NCBI GenBank assembly: GCA_021604525.1
Contig: BQJD01000007.1
Coordinates: 73,950-137,949 of the forward strand
Reading direction: 5' to 3'
From: a marine bacterium B5-7
Lineage (GTDB): Bacteria > Pseudomonadota > Gammaproteobacteria > Arenicellales > CAJQKF01
Length of the DNA: 64,000 bases
In this document: one piece after another, positions 1-9,414 of the stretch
How the letters are laid out: each line of letters begins with the position of its first letter
Position numbering within the stretch: position 1 is the stretch's first letter
Notes under the pieces: model-generated
Database searches by the model: none
The model's input: only the letters and a program-made list of their open reading frames with translations
What the model was told of the DNA's origin: nothing
Position numbers and translations under genes: made by a program

Positions 1-1
1 G

Positions 2-55
2 GTGATGTCACGCACTGCCACGTTCAATTTGCCAACGCAGCAGGACACGACTTGA
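2..55 (+). CDS. C-terminal tail of an upstream gene (partial)
   Basis: From base 2 an open frame runs to a TGA at 53-55. This stop overlaps the TTG at 52 proposed as the rapZ start (TTGA arrangement). The visible tail is 17 residues ending QQDTT and is too short to identify. In many gammaproteobacteria hprK or ptsN lies directly upstream of rapZ, so one of these is a reasonable guess from context only. The overlap is the main reason to accept this frame as coding. Confidence 0.35.
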   Translation: MMSRTATFNLPTQQDTT

Positions 56-939
56 GCGACAACGACGACATACGGCACGGACTTCTCATTGTCAGCGGTC
101 TTTCGGGATCGGGAAAGACCATCGCCCTCAATGCGCTTGAAGACCTTGGATATTATTGCATTGATAATTTGCCGGCGGTGCTGCTGCCGCAGTTTGCCGA
201 ACGCATAATCAAATCCCCGGACGCTGCTTCTGAACTCAAGATCGCCATCAGTATCGATTCCCGCAACCGCTACTTCCTGGCATCGCTGCCAGCGAGCCTT
301 GCAGGTCTTCAGAACCTTGGCATCGACTACCGCATCATCTTTCTTGAAGCCGATGAAAAAGCCTTGGTCAAACGATTCAGCGAGACCCGTCGCAAGCATC
401 CGTTAACCGATGGCGATACCCCACTGCTCGACGGTATCCGCATGGAGACCGACCTGCTTGCGCCATTGGCGGAAAATGCAGTGCGGCGTATCGATACCTC
501 ACTGACTACGCCCCACGAACTGCGCCGACTGATGCGCGATATCGCCGGTATCGAAGGTTTTCGCGGTCCGGTGTTGCTGTTTGAATCGTTCGGCTACAAG
601 CACGGCACACCCACCGACGCGGATTTCGTCTTCGACGTGCGTTGTCTGCCGAATCCCCATTGGCAGGAAGAACTGAAGCCGCTCACCGGACAGGATCCGG
701 CGGTACGGACATTTCTCGACCAGCAACCGGCGGTAGCTGACATGGTGACCTGCATTCGCGATTTCATACAACGCTGGCTACCGGACTTCGAGCGCGAAAA
801 CCGCAGTTACATCACCGTTGCCATCGGTTGTACTGGCGGTCGACATCGGTCAGTCTATATCGTTGAACGTCTGCACCAGCATTTCGCGACGCTCGATGTT
901 CATGTACAAGTGGTCCATCGCGAACTTTCAATAGCGTAG
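52..939 (+). CDS. rapZ: RapZ, RNase adapter / nucleotide-binding protein
   Basis: This 295-residue protein matches RapZ (YhbJ/YvcJ) over its full length. The N-terminal P-loop GLSGSGKT (residues about 16-23) and the C-terminal IGCTGGRHRSVYIVE segment (near residue 256) are family hallmarks. In enterobacteria RapZ guides RNase E to the sRNA GlmZ and so tunes glucosamine-6-phosphate synthesis; its role here may differ. The start is a TTG overlapping the TGA of the preceding frame, which suggests translational coupling. HPr and enzyme I follow on the same strand, as usual for the regulatory PTS locus. No EIIA gene lies between rapZ and HPr, although one is often present in related genomes. Confidence 0.93.
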   Translation: MSDNDDIRHGLLIVSGLSGSGKTIALNALEDLGYYCIDNLPAVLLPQFAERIIKSPDAASELKIAISIDSRNRYFLASLPASLAGLQNLGIDYRIIFLEADEKALVKRFSETRRKHPLTDGDTPLLDGIRMETDLLAPLAENAVRRIDTSLTTPHELRRLMRDIAGIEGFRGPVLLFESFGYKHGTPTDADFVFDVRCLPNPHWQEELKPLTGQDPAVRTFLDQQPAVADMVTCIRDFIQRWLPDFERENRSYITVAIGCTGGRHRSVYIVERLHQHFATLDVHVQVVHRELSIA

Positions 940-1004
940 TACACTTGATTACGACGCCCCGGCGTTACCTGTAATATTTCATACTCATTTCCGGGAATGT
1001 TGTC

Positions 1005-1277
1005 ATGGTCGTAGAAAAACAGCTTGAAGTCATTAACAAACTGGGCCTGCACGCGCGTGCCGCCGCCAAACTGGTCAACACTGCGTCGGCTTTTGGCAGC
1101 GAAGTGTGGATTGAGCTCGGTGGTCAAAGTGTCAATGCCAAGAGCATCATGGGTCTCATGATGCTGGCGGCAGCAGCGGGAACAACTGTTGACCTTCGGG
1201 TCGAAGGCGACGATGCCGATGAGGCCACGCAGGCAATCAGCGATCTGTTCGCGGATCGTTTCGGCGAGGACGAGTAA
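1005..1277 (+). CDS. ptsH: HPr-family phosphocarrier protein
   Basis: This 90-residue protein has the HPr fold signature. The phosphorylatable His is in NKLGLHARAA (His16), and the regulatory serine site is in AKSIMG (Ser47), the target of HprK where that kinase exists. HPr takes phosphate from enzyme I and hands it to EIIA domains. With no sugar permease nearby, this is most likely a regulatory (PTS-Ntr or incomplete PTS) carrier. Its TAA stop shares one base with the ATG of the enzyme I gene (TAATG), so the two are translationally coupled. Confidence 0.93.
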   Translation: MVVEKQLEVINKLGLHARAAAKLVNTASAFGSEVWIELGGQSVNAKSIMGLMMLAAAAGTTVDLRVEGDDADEATQAISDLFADRFGEDE

Positions 1278-3001
1278 TGTTTCTGTTAAGCGGCACCGGT
1301 ATAGGTGATGTTGCCATCGGCCGCGCCCTGGTACTTGATCGCGATGAGATCGAGATCAATCTCAGACACCTCACCGAAGACGAGGTCGAGCAGGAAGTAA
1401 TCCGTTTTCGTAAAGCCGTTTCAAGGGCTCGCAACAAACTTGAGTCCATGCGTGATGAATTACCCGAACACGCGCCCGCTGAATTATCTGCTTTTCTCGG
1501 TGCACATGTACTGATGCTGGAAGATCCGCTGTTGATCGATCAGACCATTGGCACGATCCGCCGCGACCTGATCAATGCCGAAGTCGCCTTGAGACGCCAG
1601 GAAGAATCCTTGAAGCAGGTTTTCGATACCATCAATGACGACTACTTGCGCAGCAAGAAAAACGATATCGCGCAAGTGGTCGAACGGGTACAAACCGAAC
1701 TTTCAAGCAACAGCAGCCAGTTGTTTGCCCTGTCGGATGAACTGGATGATCGTATCATCGTGGTCAACGATCTCACACCGGCGGACACCGTGCATTTTCG
1801 CAACAAACACATGGCCGGGTTCATAACCAATCTCGGCGGCCCGATTTCCCATACCGCGATTTTGGCACGCAGCCTGAAACTACCCGCGGTGGTCGGATTA
1901 CATGGCGCCGGACGACTCATCCGCGACAACGATATGTTGGTCATCGACGGTCGCACCGGTACGGTCGTAGTCGCTCCCGGCGAGCGGATTTTGCAGCAAT
2001 ACCGACAACGTCGCGAACATGCAGAAAAGCTGTACGCGGGGTTGAAGACGCTGCGTGAAGTGCCTGCCATCAGCGAGGATAATGTCAGGGTCGCTCTGCT
2101 TGCCAATATCGAATTGCCGGAAGATATCGACTCGGCGGTAAAGGCTGGCGCTGACGGTGTCGGTCTTTACCGAACCGAATTCATGTTCATGAATCGCGAG
2201 GCGCCTGACGAAGAGGAACAGTATGCAGCCTATAGCGATGCGGCTGTCCGAATCAACGGATCCGTCACCATACGTACTCTCGATCTTGGCGCCGACAAAC
2301 AGGTCGATGGGGGCCGCTCAGACGCCTACTCAACCGTTAACCCGGCACTCGGGCTACGCGCGGTTCGCCTGTGCCTGTCCAATCCGGGGCTGTTCATTCC
2401 TCAGCTTCGTGCCATTTTGCGCGCCTCGGTGCACGGCAATATCCGCATCATGATACCGATGCTATCCAGCCTGAATGAACTTGATCAGGTTCTGGAGCTG
2501 GTTCGGGAAGTTAAAAACACCCTGTCGCGGGAATGCGTCGAGTTTCGCCCGGATATTGCCATAGGCGGCATGATCGAGGTCCCGGCGGCAGCGGTAGCGG
2601 CCGATCTGTTCGCCCGAAAACTCGATTTCCTCTCCCTTGGCACCAACGATCTCATCCAATATACGTTGGCTATCGATCGTGTTGACGATGAGGTCAATTA
2701 TCTCTATGACCCACTGCATCCGGCAGTCCTCCGACTCATTCGACATACCATTGAAGCCGGTGAAAATCAGGGTATCCCGGTATCCATGTGTGGCGAGATG
2801 GCCGGTGATCCTGGCTATACGCAATTATTGCTTGGCCTCGGCCTGCGTGAATTCAGCATGGACCCCGCCACATTGTTACAGGTCAAACGCGAGGTATTGA
2901 GAACCCGTGTCACCCCGATAACCGATACCACCAGGAAGTCTCTATACGACAGTGACAACAACAGCTTGCGGTCACTGGTTGAAAACGCGCGAACGCATTA
3001 G
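1277..3001 (+). CDS. ptsI: Phosphoenolpyruvate-protein phosphotransferase (enzyme I)
   Basis: This 574-residue enzyme I transfers phosphate from PEP to HPr in the cytoplasm. It has the phosphohistidine motif GGPISHTAILAR (near residue 190) and the PEP-utilising TIM-barrel motifs GLYRTEFMFM, RTLDLGADK and, towards the C-terminus, a catalytic Cys in SMCGEMAGD. There is no N-terminal GAF domain, so it is the short PtsI type and not the longer PtsP of PTS-Ntr. It ends with TAG, and no strong terminator is visible before the convergent gene at 3029. Confidence 0.93.
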   Translation: MFLLSGTGIGDVAIGRALVLDRDEIEINLRHLTEDEVEQEVIRFRKAVSRARNKLESMRDELPEHAPAELSAFLGAHVLMLEDPLLIDQTIGTIRRDLINAEVALRRQEESLKQVFDTINDDYLRSKKNDIAQVVERVQTELSSNSSQLFALSDELDDRIIVVNDLTPADTVHFRNKHMAGFITNLGGPISHTAILARSLKLPAVVGLHGAGRLIRDNDMLVIDGRTGTVVVAPGERILQQYRQRREHAEKLYAGLKTLREVPAISEDNVRVALLANIELPEDIDSAVKAGADGVGLYRTEFMFMNREAPDEEEQYAAYSDAAVRINGSVTIRTLDLGADKQVDGGRSDAYSTVNPALGLRAVRLCLSNPGLFIPQLRAILRASVHGNIRIMIPMLSSLNELDQVLELVREVKNTLSRECVEFRPDIAIGGMIEVPAAAVAADLFARKLDFLSLGTNDLIQYTLAIDRVDDEVNYLYDPLHPAVLRLIRHTIEAGENQGIPVSMCGEMAGDPGYTQLLLGLGLREFSMDPATLLQVKREVLRTRVTPITDTTRKSLYDSDNNSLRSLVENARTH

Positions 3002-3028
3002 TCCGCGGTGCGTGTGTTGAAGTAGCGG

Positions 3029-4057
3029 TCAGATCAGCCGATTGTACTGCGGATGCACGCCGGGACTGTCGACCATGGTGACGTCATAACCCAGCGCGCG
3101 TAACGAATCCCGCTCAAGTAGAGACGATGATGCACTTTTCGATTCGAGAACGATCGTGCCAATACGATTGGCAACGCCTGGCAGACTCAATAGCGCCACC
3201 GACTCCTCGGCAAATACATCCTGTTCCATATCGATGACAATGACCTCAGTCCCGGCATTTGAGAGATAGCCCACCAATGAGTTGAATATTCGCTCAAGTT
3301 CGTCCGGACTTTTATTGACAAGGCTGACGTGGCCGACATCAGCAAGGTCGAGTACATGAGATGCGCCGGCGTTTCGCAGCAACAAGGTTTTCCAGCAGCC
3401 CTGCACATTACCAAGGTTAGCGCTCGCCACATTAAACCCGGACTGCGCCAGACCGCGAATGATATCGGCAGATCGACAGGGTTCTCCTGGCAAATGACGC
3501 TCACCGATGACTGCGATAACCGGCGTCGACAACGACGGATCCGGTACGCTGGCAATGGCGTTACGTGCAAGGTTGATGGGTATACCGTAGACATCGCAGG
3601 CAACCCCGATACATTCAACGCGGGTCGATCGATCATAGAGGTAACCGGGCATGGCGACTTGCGCTACCACACCGGATGGATCCAGCAGCATCATGTCATC
3701 CGTGGATGATGCACGCAGGGTTCCCGGTGCAACCGGGGCAAGTACTGCAAAGAGTTCGTCACCTCGTACTATGCGCGCGCGGGTGCCGGCCGACAGCTCA
3801 ATATAGTTGTGGAGACCCACATGAGTCACCCGCACTCGCAACAACACACCCGATGTCATCGCGGATCTGTCCGTTGAAAGCGACATTATCTGGTTTTGCG
3901 GGATACGCCGACAGACGTAGCTAACGCCAAGCCGGTTACTCGACACAATATCGTAGTTGGTATCGGATACGCCCGCACGGTCATATGAACCAGGCCGCGA
4001 GACCTTTTGAATAATACGTGGGGTGGTAGTCGAATAATCCTGTCGCGGTGCAAGCAT
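3029..4057 (-). CDS. DUF1611/dethiobiotin-synthetase-like P-loop family protein with degenerate Walker A
   Basis: The C-terminal half (from about residue 180) follows the pattern of DUF1611-like P-loop proteins: a first strand VIAVIG, then IIRGLAQSGFNVA, then a G/W-containing segment, then AGASHVLDLADVGH and an EE-containing region. Where family members have a GxxxxGKT loop, this protein has GERHLPGEP, so the ATP-binding lysine is replaced by Glu. The N-terminal 170 residues form a beta-rich region I do not recognise. The ATG is preceded by AGGGAAA at good spacing. The gene stands alone and is convergent with ptsI. Function is unknown; it may bind a ligand without hydrolysing ATP. The family assignment is from remembered sequence pattern and is moderately sure. 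Confidence 0.6.
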   Translation of the reverse strand: MLAPRQDYSTTTPRIIQKVSRPGSYDRAGVSDTNYDIVSSNRLGVSYVCRRIPQNQIMSLSTDRSAMTSGVLLRVRVTHVGLHNYIELSAGTRARIVRGDELFAVLAPVAPGTLRASSTDDMMLLDPSGVVAQVAMPGYLYDRSTRVECIGVACDVYGIPINLARNAIASVPDPSLSTPVIAVIGERHLPGEPCRSADIIRGLAQSGFNVASANLGNVQGCWKTLLLRNAGASHVLDLADVGHVSLVNKSPDELERIFNSLVGYLSNAGTEVIVIDMEQDVFAEESVALLSLPGVANRIGTIVLESKSASSSLLERDSLRALGYDVTMVDSPGVHPQYNRLI

Positions 4058-4263
4058 GATATTTCCCTGGCGCGACGCGCCGTTGCGATGCAGTTAGTAC
4101 CAAGTCTTGGCGCTTGAACAATCCCTGTAAAGCGCTATTCGACCAGTGAATATGAATAGCCGACGGGCGGAGTGATCTTCGGTCGACAGCATGAATTTCG
4201 GCACCAGCATGACGTGCGCAATCCACACCGGCTTGATCGATGGAAGCAATTTATATGTGACGA

Positions 4264-5121
4264 TTAATCTCGGACTTTGAGATTGCGAATACGCTGACGA
4301 TATTGCAGACGGCGGGATTCAAGCTGTTGATACATGCCGTTAAGACGCACGAACCGGACTACGCTGCGCCGCAGATGGGGCTCCGCCGCAGCGATATCCC
4401 GACCAAGTCGTTCGACAACCGAGCGGTAGAGCGAGATATCAAGCGTATTACGTTCTTCAATCATGCTGCGCACTGCATCATCAGGTTGGCTCATCGCCTT
4501 CGCCTCAGACTTATGGTTTGACATATTGCGCGTCAGATAAAAAGGCCAGATTCGCCAGCCGAGTCGACCTGACAGTAACAGCAGGCTTTCCTCGAATTGT
4601 TCCTGGATACCGGCAATGACAAAATGTTTATCGATATTTTCGAGCGCTCGTTCAACACTCGATTGATCCAGTGGTTCGCGCCCGGCAATGCCAACTTTGC
4701 CTGCTACATGACTACCGCATAACAACCGGGTCTGGCCGTTGCTGGACTGGCCTGTAAAATCCGAGTCAAGATATTGCGGCAATGACATCGGCGCTACCGT
4801 CGAGTGAAACGGATGGCGAATATTGGTTTTGAGGAACCGGTATTCAGACAGCACCCGTTCCACCGGGTCACGCAGCATCGTCACATACTTTACGTTGCCT
4901 TCGAAATATTCGTGCAGCCCGAAGCTCATGTGACCCATCAGGAGTTGTATTTCCGTGCGTCGCTTCTTATCGAGATGAGCGAACGCGTCAATATCGGCGT
5001 TGATGTCGTTGCCGATAATAAATGTACACGGAGTCGCATAGTGACGACCGATTACCGACCGCAGGGTCATACCCGCCGTCTTCGGAATGTGCAAAAAAAT
5101 CAGTGCGGAACGCTCTGGCAT
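4264..5121 (-). CDS. Sulfotransferase family protein
   Basis: This 285-residue protein has the PAPS-binding 5' loop FLHIPKTAGMTLRS near the N-terminus and a 3'-phosphate motif MLRDPVERVLSEYRF near residue 85. Both are typical of the sulfotransferase-2 (carbohydrate 2-O-sulfotransferase-like) group. It would transfer sulfate from PAPS to a hydroxyl, probably of a glycan. It is monocistronic on the minus strand between the DUF1611-like gene and the porin terminator. It is one of six sulfotransferase-family genes in the window. No PAPS-synthesis gene is seen here. The acceptor cannot be predicted. Confidence 0.85.
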   Translation of the reverse strand: MPERSALIFLHIPKTAGMTLRSVIGRHYATPCTFIIGNDINADIDAFAHLDKKRRTEIQLLMGHMSFGLHEYFEGNVKYVTMLRDPVERVLSEYRFLKTNIRHPFHSTVAPMSLPQYLDSDFTGQSSNGQTRLLCGSHVAGKVGIAGREPLDQSSVERALENIDKHFVIAGIQEQFEESLLLLSGRLGWRIWPFYLTRNMSNHKSEAKAMSQPDDAVRSMIEERNTLDISLYRSVVERLGRDIAAAEPHLRRSVVRFVRLNGMYQQLESRRLQYRQRIRNLKVRD

Positions 5122-5301
5122 AAAGTCAGGTAATGGTCGGTCGGAATGAACAGACCGGTTACTTTATCCTAATGCATCGCGCAGTGGTCAGCGCATTGCG
5201 CTGACTCGATGTGAAAATAAACCTGTCGTCCTCCTTGTGTTTGAATAGTTCAGTAAAGCCCTGGAATCCCACTTAACCAGCCGACTGCCGCACACAAAAA
5301 G

Positions 5302-5332
5302 CAAAAAAAAGGCGCTCCTTGTAGGGAGCGCC
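5302..5332 (-). terminator. Rho-independent terminator of the porin gene
   Basis: An 8-bp GC-rich stem (GGCGCTCC at 5311-5318 with GGAGCGCC at 5325-5332) is followed on the minus strand by a run of eight T (5303-5310). It lies 32 bases after the porin stop codon, as expected for a highly expressed outer membrane protein. Confidence 0.9.
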
Positions 5333-5363
5333 TCTTCCGGGATCATCCGGAGTTTGAAAAGAC

Positions 5364-6296
5364 TTAGAAGTCTTTACGAACGCCCAAGAGAATCTCTGTC
5401 ACATCGCCGTCATCAGCTTTGGCGTCGTTGATTGCGCCTTCGATGTAGACCCGAGCGGTCTTGCTCAGGAAACGGCTAACGTTGAAGTTGATGATGTCAT
5501 CATCAAGACCAGCATCGTCGTCCTGAATATTTTCGAGACTGACCCACCATCCGAAATCGCCTGCAGAACCGCCGGCCAACAGGGCGACACCTGTGGCGTT
5601 GTCGGCAGAGCCGTCGTCGGAATCGGAGTAACCGGCGCCAATCCACATATTCTCGAGGTTGAAGCGAGCAGCCACACCGGTGTAGTCAGAATCAGCAACC
5701 ATTGCATCGTCACCTTGGGTGTCGACATAGGTAGCTGCGATACTCAGAGCGCCGGCGCTGAAAGTACCACCGATATTCCACTGGTCTACGCCGTCGGAAT
5801 TCGGGTTGTCACCGTCGAGCACCAAGTCAGCCTGAAGGGCAACCGGGCCGGCATTGACAGCATATGACAGGGCGTTGGATACACGGTACAGACCGTTGTA
5901 TGCATCACCACCGACGTTCTGCGATACGTCCATGATGGTACCAACACTGTTAAATGCCGCTGACCACACACGACCCAAGGTCACGGTGCCGAAACTGCCG
6001 GACAGACCGACATAGCTCAAACGGTTGTTGTCCTGAACATCAGCGATGTCGGATGCAACACCGAATTCATAGCGGTAAACCGCGCTCAGGCCGTTACCCA
6101 GATCTTCAGAACCCTTCACGCCAAAACGCGAGCTGATGTTCTTGATATCGACTGAGTCAGCGTTATCACCGTCACGGGATACGAAAGATACTGCAGTATT
6201 GATACGTCCGTACCAGTTGGCTTCACCCTCGGCCATAACCAGAGTCGGGGTAGCAAACGTGCTGGCGACTGCAATCGCGATCAGCTTTTTATTCAT
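5364..6296 (-). CDS. General outer-membrane porin
   Basis: This 310-residue precursor starts with a classic signal peptide (MNKK, a hydrophobic run, then VMAEG). It continues as alternating beta strands rich in Gly, Asp and aromatics, typical of the 16-stranded trimeric gammaproteobacterial porins. It contains SRFGVKGSEDLGNGL and LGRVW motifs and ends in a terminal Phe (VRKDF), the BAM recognition signal. It forms a diffusion channel in the outer membrane. The many acidic loop residues hint at cation preference, which is inference. A GGAGAG ribosome site precedes the ATG. The strong terminator downstream supports high, monocistronic expression. Confidence 0.92.
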   Translation of the reverse strand: MNKKLIAIAVASTFATPTLVMAEGEANWYGRINTAVSFVSRDGDNADSVDIKNISSRFGVKGSEDLGNGLSAVYRYEFGVASDIADVQDNNRLSYVGLSGSFGTVTLGRVWSAAFNSVGTIMDVSQNVGGDAYNGLYRVSNALSYAVNAGPVALQADLVLDGDNPNSDGVDQWNIGGTFSAGALSIAATYVDTQGDDAMVADSDYTGVAARFNLENMWIGAGYSDSDDGSADNATGVALLAGGSAGDFGWWVSLENIQDDDAGLDDDIINFNVSRFLSKTARVYIEGAINDAKADDGDVTEILLGVRKDF

Positions 6297-6592
6297 GAGA
6301 TGTCTCTCCGTTGCCTGTTGTTCAAAAGGTTTTTTTACAAAGCAAGCGTATTGTGCATATATTTTTCACCTTGCGCAAGCAGAAATACAACATTTAGTTG
6401 CATATTTGACACAGACATCACTAAGTGTTGTATTTTTTCCACATCTTGACCCTAGATAACTGTGCAGGCTCGGCAATTCCTTTGAAGTTCAATTTCCTTC
6501 CCGGCATCAGTCTTTGCAACAGTGGACAAATACTTTGCGGTAAGCCACAGCCACCCCGACGGCGACATGAATTACGTCGTCAACGAATCAAA

Positions 6593-7306
6593 TTAACGCA
6601 GTCGTTGGGCCAGCTCGGCTAACTGCGATGCATGTAAACGCGCCACATCAATGCCGCCTTCGCGACCACGTACTTCGATGCATGCCCGATCAAGCTGAAA
6701 CCCGTCGAGACTCCCGTGTGCAAGTGCAGTCAGGGTTTCGTTGGATACGATCAGGTCACAGGCTTCGATCTTGCTGGCGCTTTCGAGCCGCGCGGCAATA
6801 TTGATGTTATCGCCGATGGCGGTCAAAACCGGCGCGCCCGGTGGCCCCATGCGGCCGACGATGGTGGTGCCGGTATGAATACCGATTCCCATGCGGATTT
6901 TTAAACTGAACTCAGGTTCCAGGCGTTCGTTCAGGCGATCAAGCCGGTCAAACATACTGGCCGCTCCCAGCAACGCCATGCGGGCCGCCTGTGCCATGTC
7001 GTCCTGACCGACACCGTACAACGCCATCAGACCGTCACCGGCAAACTGCGCATAATGGCCTTCGGTTGCCTCGAGCGCCACCGATAGTTCCACAAAAAAC
7101 TGATTCAGGATAAATACCACGTCATACGGCAGGGTGCTCTCACCTAATCGGGTCGAGTCACGCATGTCAACAAACATGCACACCACTTGTTGCTCGCTGC
7201 CTTGCACGCCACCGAGGGACAGAGTCCGACCGGGATTTTTGCCAACGCTGACCAGCGGTGTAATCGCCAGATCCGCCTCAGGCCGCGTCTGGCAGGCGAG
7301 ACGCAT
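6593..7306 (-). pseudogene. Class III adenylate/guanylate cyclase, C-terminal part of a broken gene
   Basis: This frame encodes a complete-looking class III cyclase catalytic domain. The metal-binding Asp residues are in FVDMRDST and in FAGDGLMALYG, and MGIGIHTG and AIGDNINIAARLE lie downstream. Just before it, RLACQTRP resembles the last-cysteine region of a 2Fe-2S ferredoxin domain, which some membrane cyclases carry between the membrane part and the catalytic domain. The rest of that ferredoxin domain is missing. The membrane part lies immediately upstream in another frame (7345-7866). An internal deletion plus frame change is the simplest reading. An ATG at 7304-7306 could allow separate translation, but no convincing ribosome site is seen. 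Confidence 0.7.
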
Positions 7307-7344
7307 GGTTTCGTCCGCACAATACCGCTGGCGGCAAGCAGAGG

Positions 7345-7866
7345 CTAGGCGATGGCAAGAAATACCCATAGGGGGAAAGTGCGCCGATACCAGCGCTGAA
7401 TCCGCAGCCAGAAATGCAACCCCATGGCCAGATATATCCACACGATCGTCATGAGAAACGGCATCTGCACCATCAACCGGGGTTTCGCGGCAATTAGAGA
7501 GGCGAGATAGTAATAGTCGGGATCGAAATCGCCGATCTCCGCTGATACCCGCGTGCCGATTACATGGGCGACGATCAGGGGAGCAATCGACAGGCCGAGA
7601 ATGATTTGCAGCCATTCCCAGCGCGGCATCTTGAAGGTACGCCGACGGTACAGCCGCATCAGTGCAAGCGAAAAATGCGTAAGCAGGCTGCCATGGAGCA
7701 GAATGACCATCAGGGGGTTATCGTATATCGGCGACAGCACCGAGCGCATCGCTTCCATGGCCCCGAAGCTGATGATGCCGAGGGCATGATTGGCGAAGTG
7801 CAGAATCACGTAAACCGCCAGAACGAGGCCCGAATACAGTCTTAATCGCCGCTCCCACTGATACAT
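7345..7866 (-). pseudogene. Membrane domain of the broken cyclase gene
   Basis: These 173 residues hold about five hydrophobic segments with spaced His residues (ILHFANHALG, VILLHGSLLTHFSLAL, GLHFWLR). This is the pattern of the haem-b or quinone-type membrane module found at the N-terminus of some adenylate cyclases. The frame ends at a TAG (7345-7347) inside what would be the last membrane helix: the same frame continues beyond the stop as PLLAASGIV, as an intact helix would. It then runs out of frame with the cyclase remnant. Together with 6593-7306 this looks like one former gene with a nonsense codon and a deletion. A short stable membrane protein may still be made. Confidence 0.65.
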
Positions 7867-7980
7867 GAAGAATTTGTCTCCTTAAGTCACAAACCTCGCG
7901 ACCGTGGCGTCCGCTTGCCGGCGTGAATGATATGTTCTAATTCGCTATTCTAACGGCGGAAACCTCAAGGTTAATTACAT

Positions 7981-9312
7981 ATGTCTTCCTATGACGCAAA
8001 AAAACGCATGCTGGTGGCTGAACTTGGCCAGCTAAGCGATGGTGTGCGTCTCCAGAAAAATACCTCCAATCTGTTTCGGGATCGCCGGCAATCGTCCTCG
8101 CACAAGCTGGATGTATCGAACCTGAATGAGGTGATTGCCGTCGATAACATGATCGATCTGGTCGAGGTCGAGGGAATGACAACCTATGAATCACTTGCCG
8201 ATGCTTGCCTCGCCAAAAACTGCATGCCGCTTGTCGTCCCACAGCTCAAGTCGATTACCATCGGCGGCGCGGTATCAGGTATCGGGATCGAATCATCGTC
8301 GTTTCGCCACGGCCTGCCCCATGAATCCGTGGTCGAGATGGATGTGCTGCTGGCCGATGGAGAAGTAGTGACCTGCAGCGCCGATAATGAGTACGCCGAT
8401 TTGTTCTTCGGCATTGCCAATTCCTATGGCACGCTGGGCTATGTATTGAAGCTCACTGTCAGAACCCGTTCCGTCAAACCCTATGTTGTTCTCGAACATC
8501 AGCGCTTTGCCGATATTGACGAGTATTTCAAAGCCGTCGGTGAAAGCTGCCAGGGTAACTTCGATTTTATCGACGGCATGCTTTTCAACGACAAGGAGTT
8601 TTACCTGACCAGCGGTCGATTTGTCGATCAGGCGCCCTATGTCAGCGACTACACCTGGCTGAAGATGTATTTCCGTTCGATTCGCGAAAAACAGCGCGAC
8701 TACCTGACGATTCGCAATTACCTGTGGCGCTGGGACACCGACTGGTTCTGGTGTTCAAAAAACCTGCATGTGCAGAATCTGCCGATGCGCCTTGTACTCG
8801 GACGTCGCTATCTGAATTCAGTAACCTATCAGGAGGTCATGCGCTTCAACACTCGTGTCGGCCTGACTGCCCGCGTTAATCGACTGCTCGGCAGGCAAAC
8901 CGAGAGCGTGATCCAGGATGTCGACATCCCCATTGAAAACGCCGCAGAATTTTACCGGTTCCTTGATCGCGAGATCGGCATCCAACCGGTCTGGATGTGT
9001 CCGATCGGCGGCCATAGCGCTGACCATAATTATCCGTTGTATCCGCTTACGGGCGACGGGATTTATATCAACTTCGGCTTCTGGGATGTGGTACCGAATC
9101 CTGATAAACATCCCCCGGGGCATTTCAACCGACTGGTCGAGGACGCCGTTCGCAAGCTCGGCGGCGTTAAGTCACTCTACTCGGATTGCTATTATGATGA
9201 GTCAACTTTTTGGAATATCTATAATGGCGAGGCATACCAATCGTTGAAACGCCGCTACGATCCGAATGGTCGCTTGAAAGACCTCTACCAGAAATGCGTT
9301 AAAAAAATGTAG
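7981..9312 (+). CDS. FAD-binding (PCMH-type) oxidoreductase, DHCR24-like
   Basis: This 443-residue protein has an N-terminal PCMH/FAD_binding_4 domain with the FAD-binding stretch KSITIGGAVSGIGIESSSFRHG (residues about 90-111) and GTLGYVLKLTVR. The overall organisation resembles delta-24 sterol reductase/alkylglycerone-synthase-like flavoproteins, which oxidise or reduce with covalent or tightly bound FAD. The C-terminal 250 residues contain conserved aromatics and a DPNGRLKDLYQKCV ending. Relatives are often annotated only as FAD-binding oxidase; the substrate is unknown. It is divergent from the broken cyclase and is followed at 103 bases by an ABC exporter. Confidence 0.8.
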   Translation: MSSYDAKKRMLVAELGQLSDGVRLQKNTSNLFRDRRQSSSHKLDVSNLNEVIAVDNMIDLVEVEGMTTYESLADACLAKNCMPLVVPQLKSITIGGAVSGIGIESSSFRHGLPHESVVEMDVLLADGEVVTCSADNEYADLFFGIANSYGTLGYVLKLTVRTRSVKPYVVLEHQRFADIDEYFKAVGESCQGNFDFIDGMLFNDKEFYLTSGRFVDQAPYVSDYTWLKMYFRSIREKQRDYLTIRNYLWRWDTDWFWCSKNLHVQNLPMRLVLGRRYLNSVTYQEVMRFNTRVGLTARVNRLLGRQTESVIQDVDIPIENAAEFYRFLDREIGIQPVWMCPIGGHSADHNYPLYPLTGDGIYINFGFWDVVPNPDKHPPGHFNRLVEDAVRKLGGVKSLYSDCYYDESTFWNIYNGEAYQSLKRRYDPNGRLKDLYQKCVKKM

Positions 9313-9414
9313 TAATGTGAGCCGACATTTCAACGGGTCATCAACCAAGCCATTGACAGCCTGACCATGCGTCCCCATCTTGTTGTTTTTTCTCAGGCGA
9401 TGTAAGACCACACT

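Noticed and set aside
6607-7615. A 340-residue cyclase starting at 7615
   Set aside because: The first 95 residues of that frame are the out-of-frame shadow of the membrane module and look non-protein-like.
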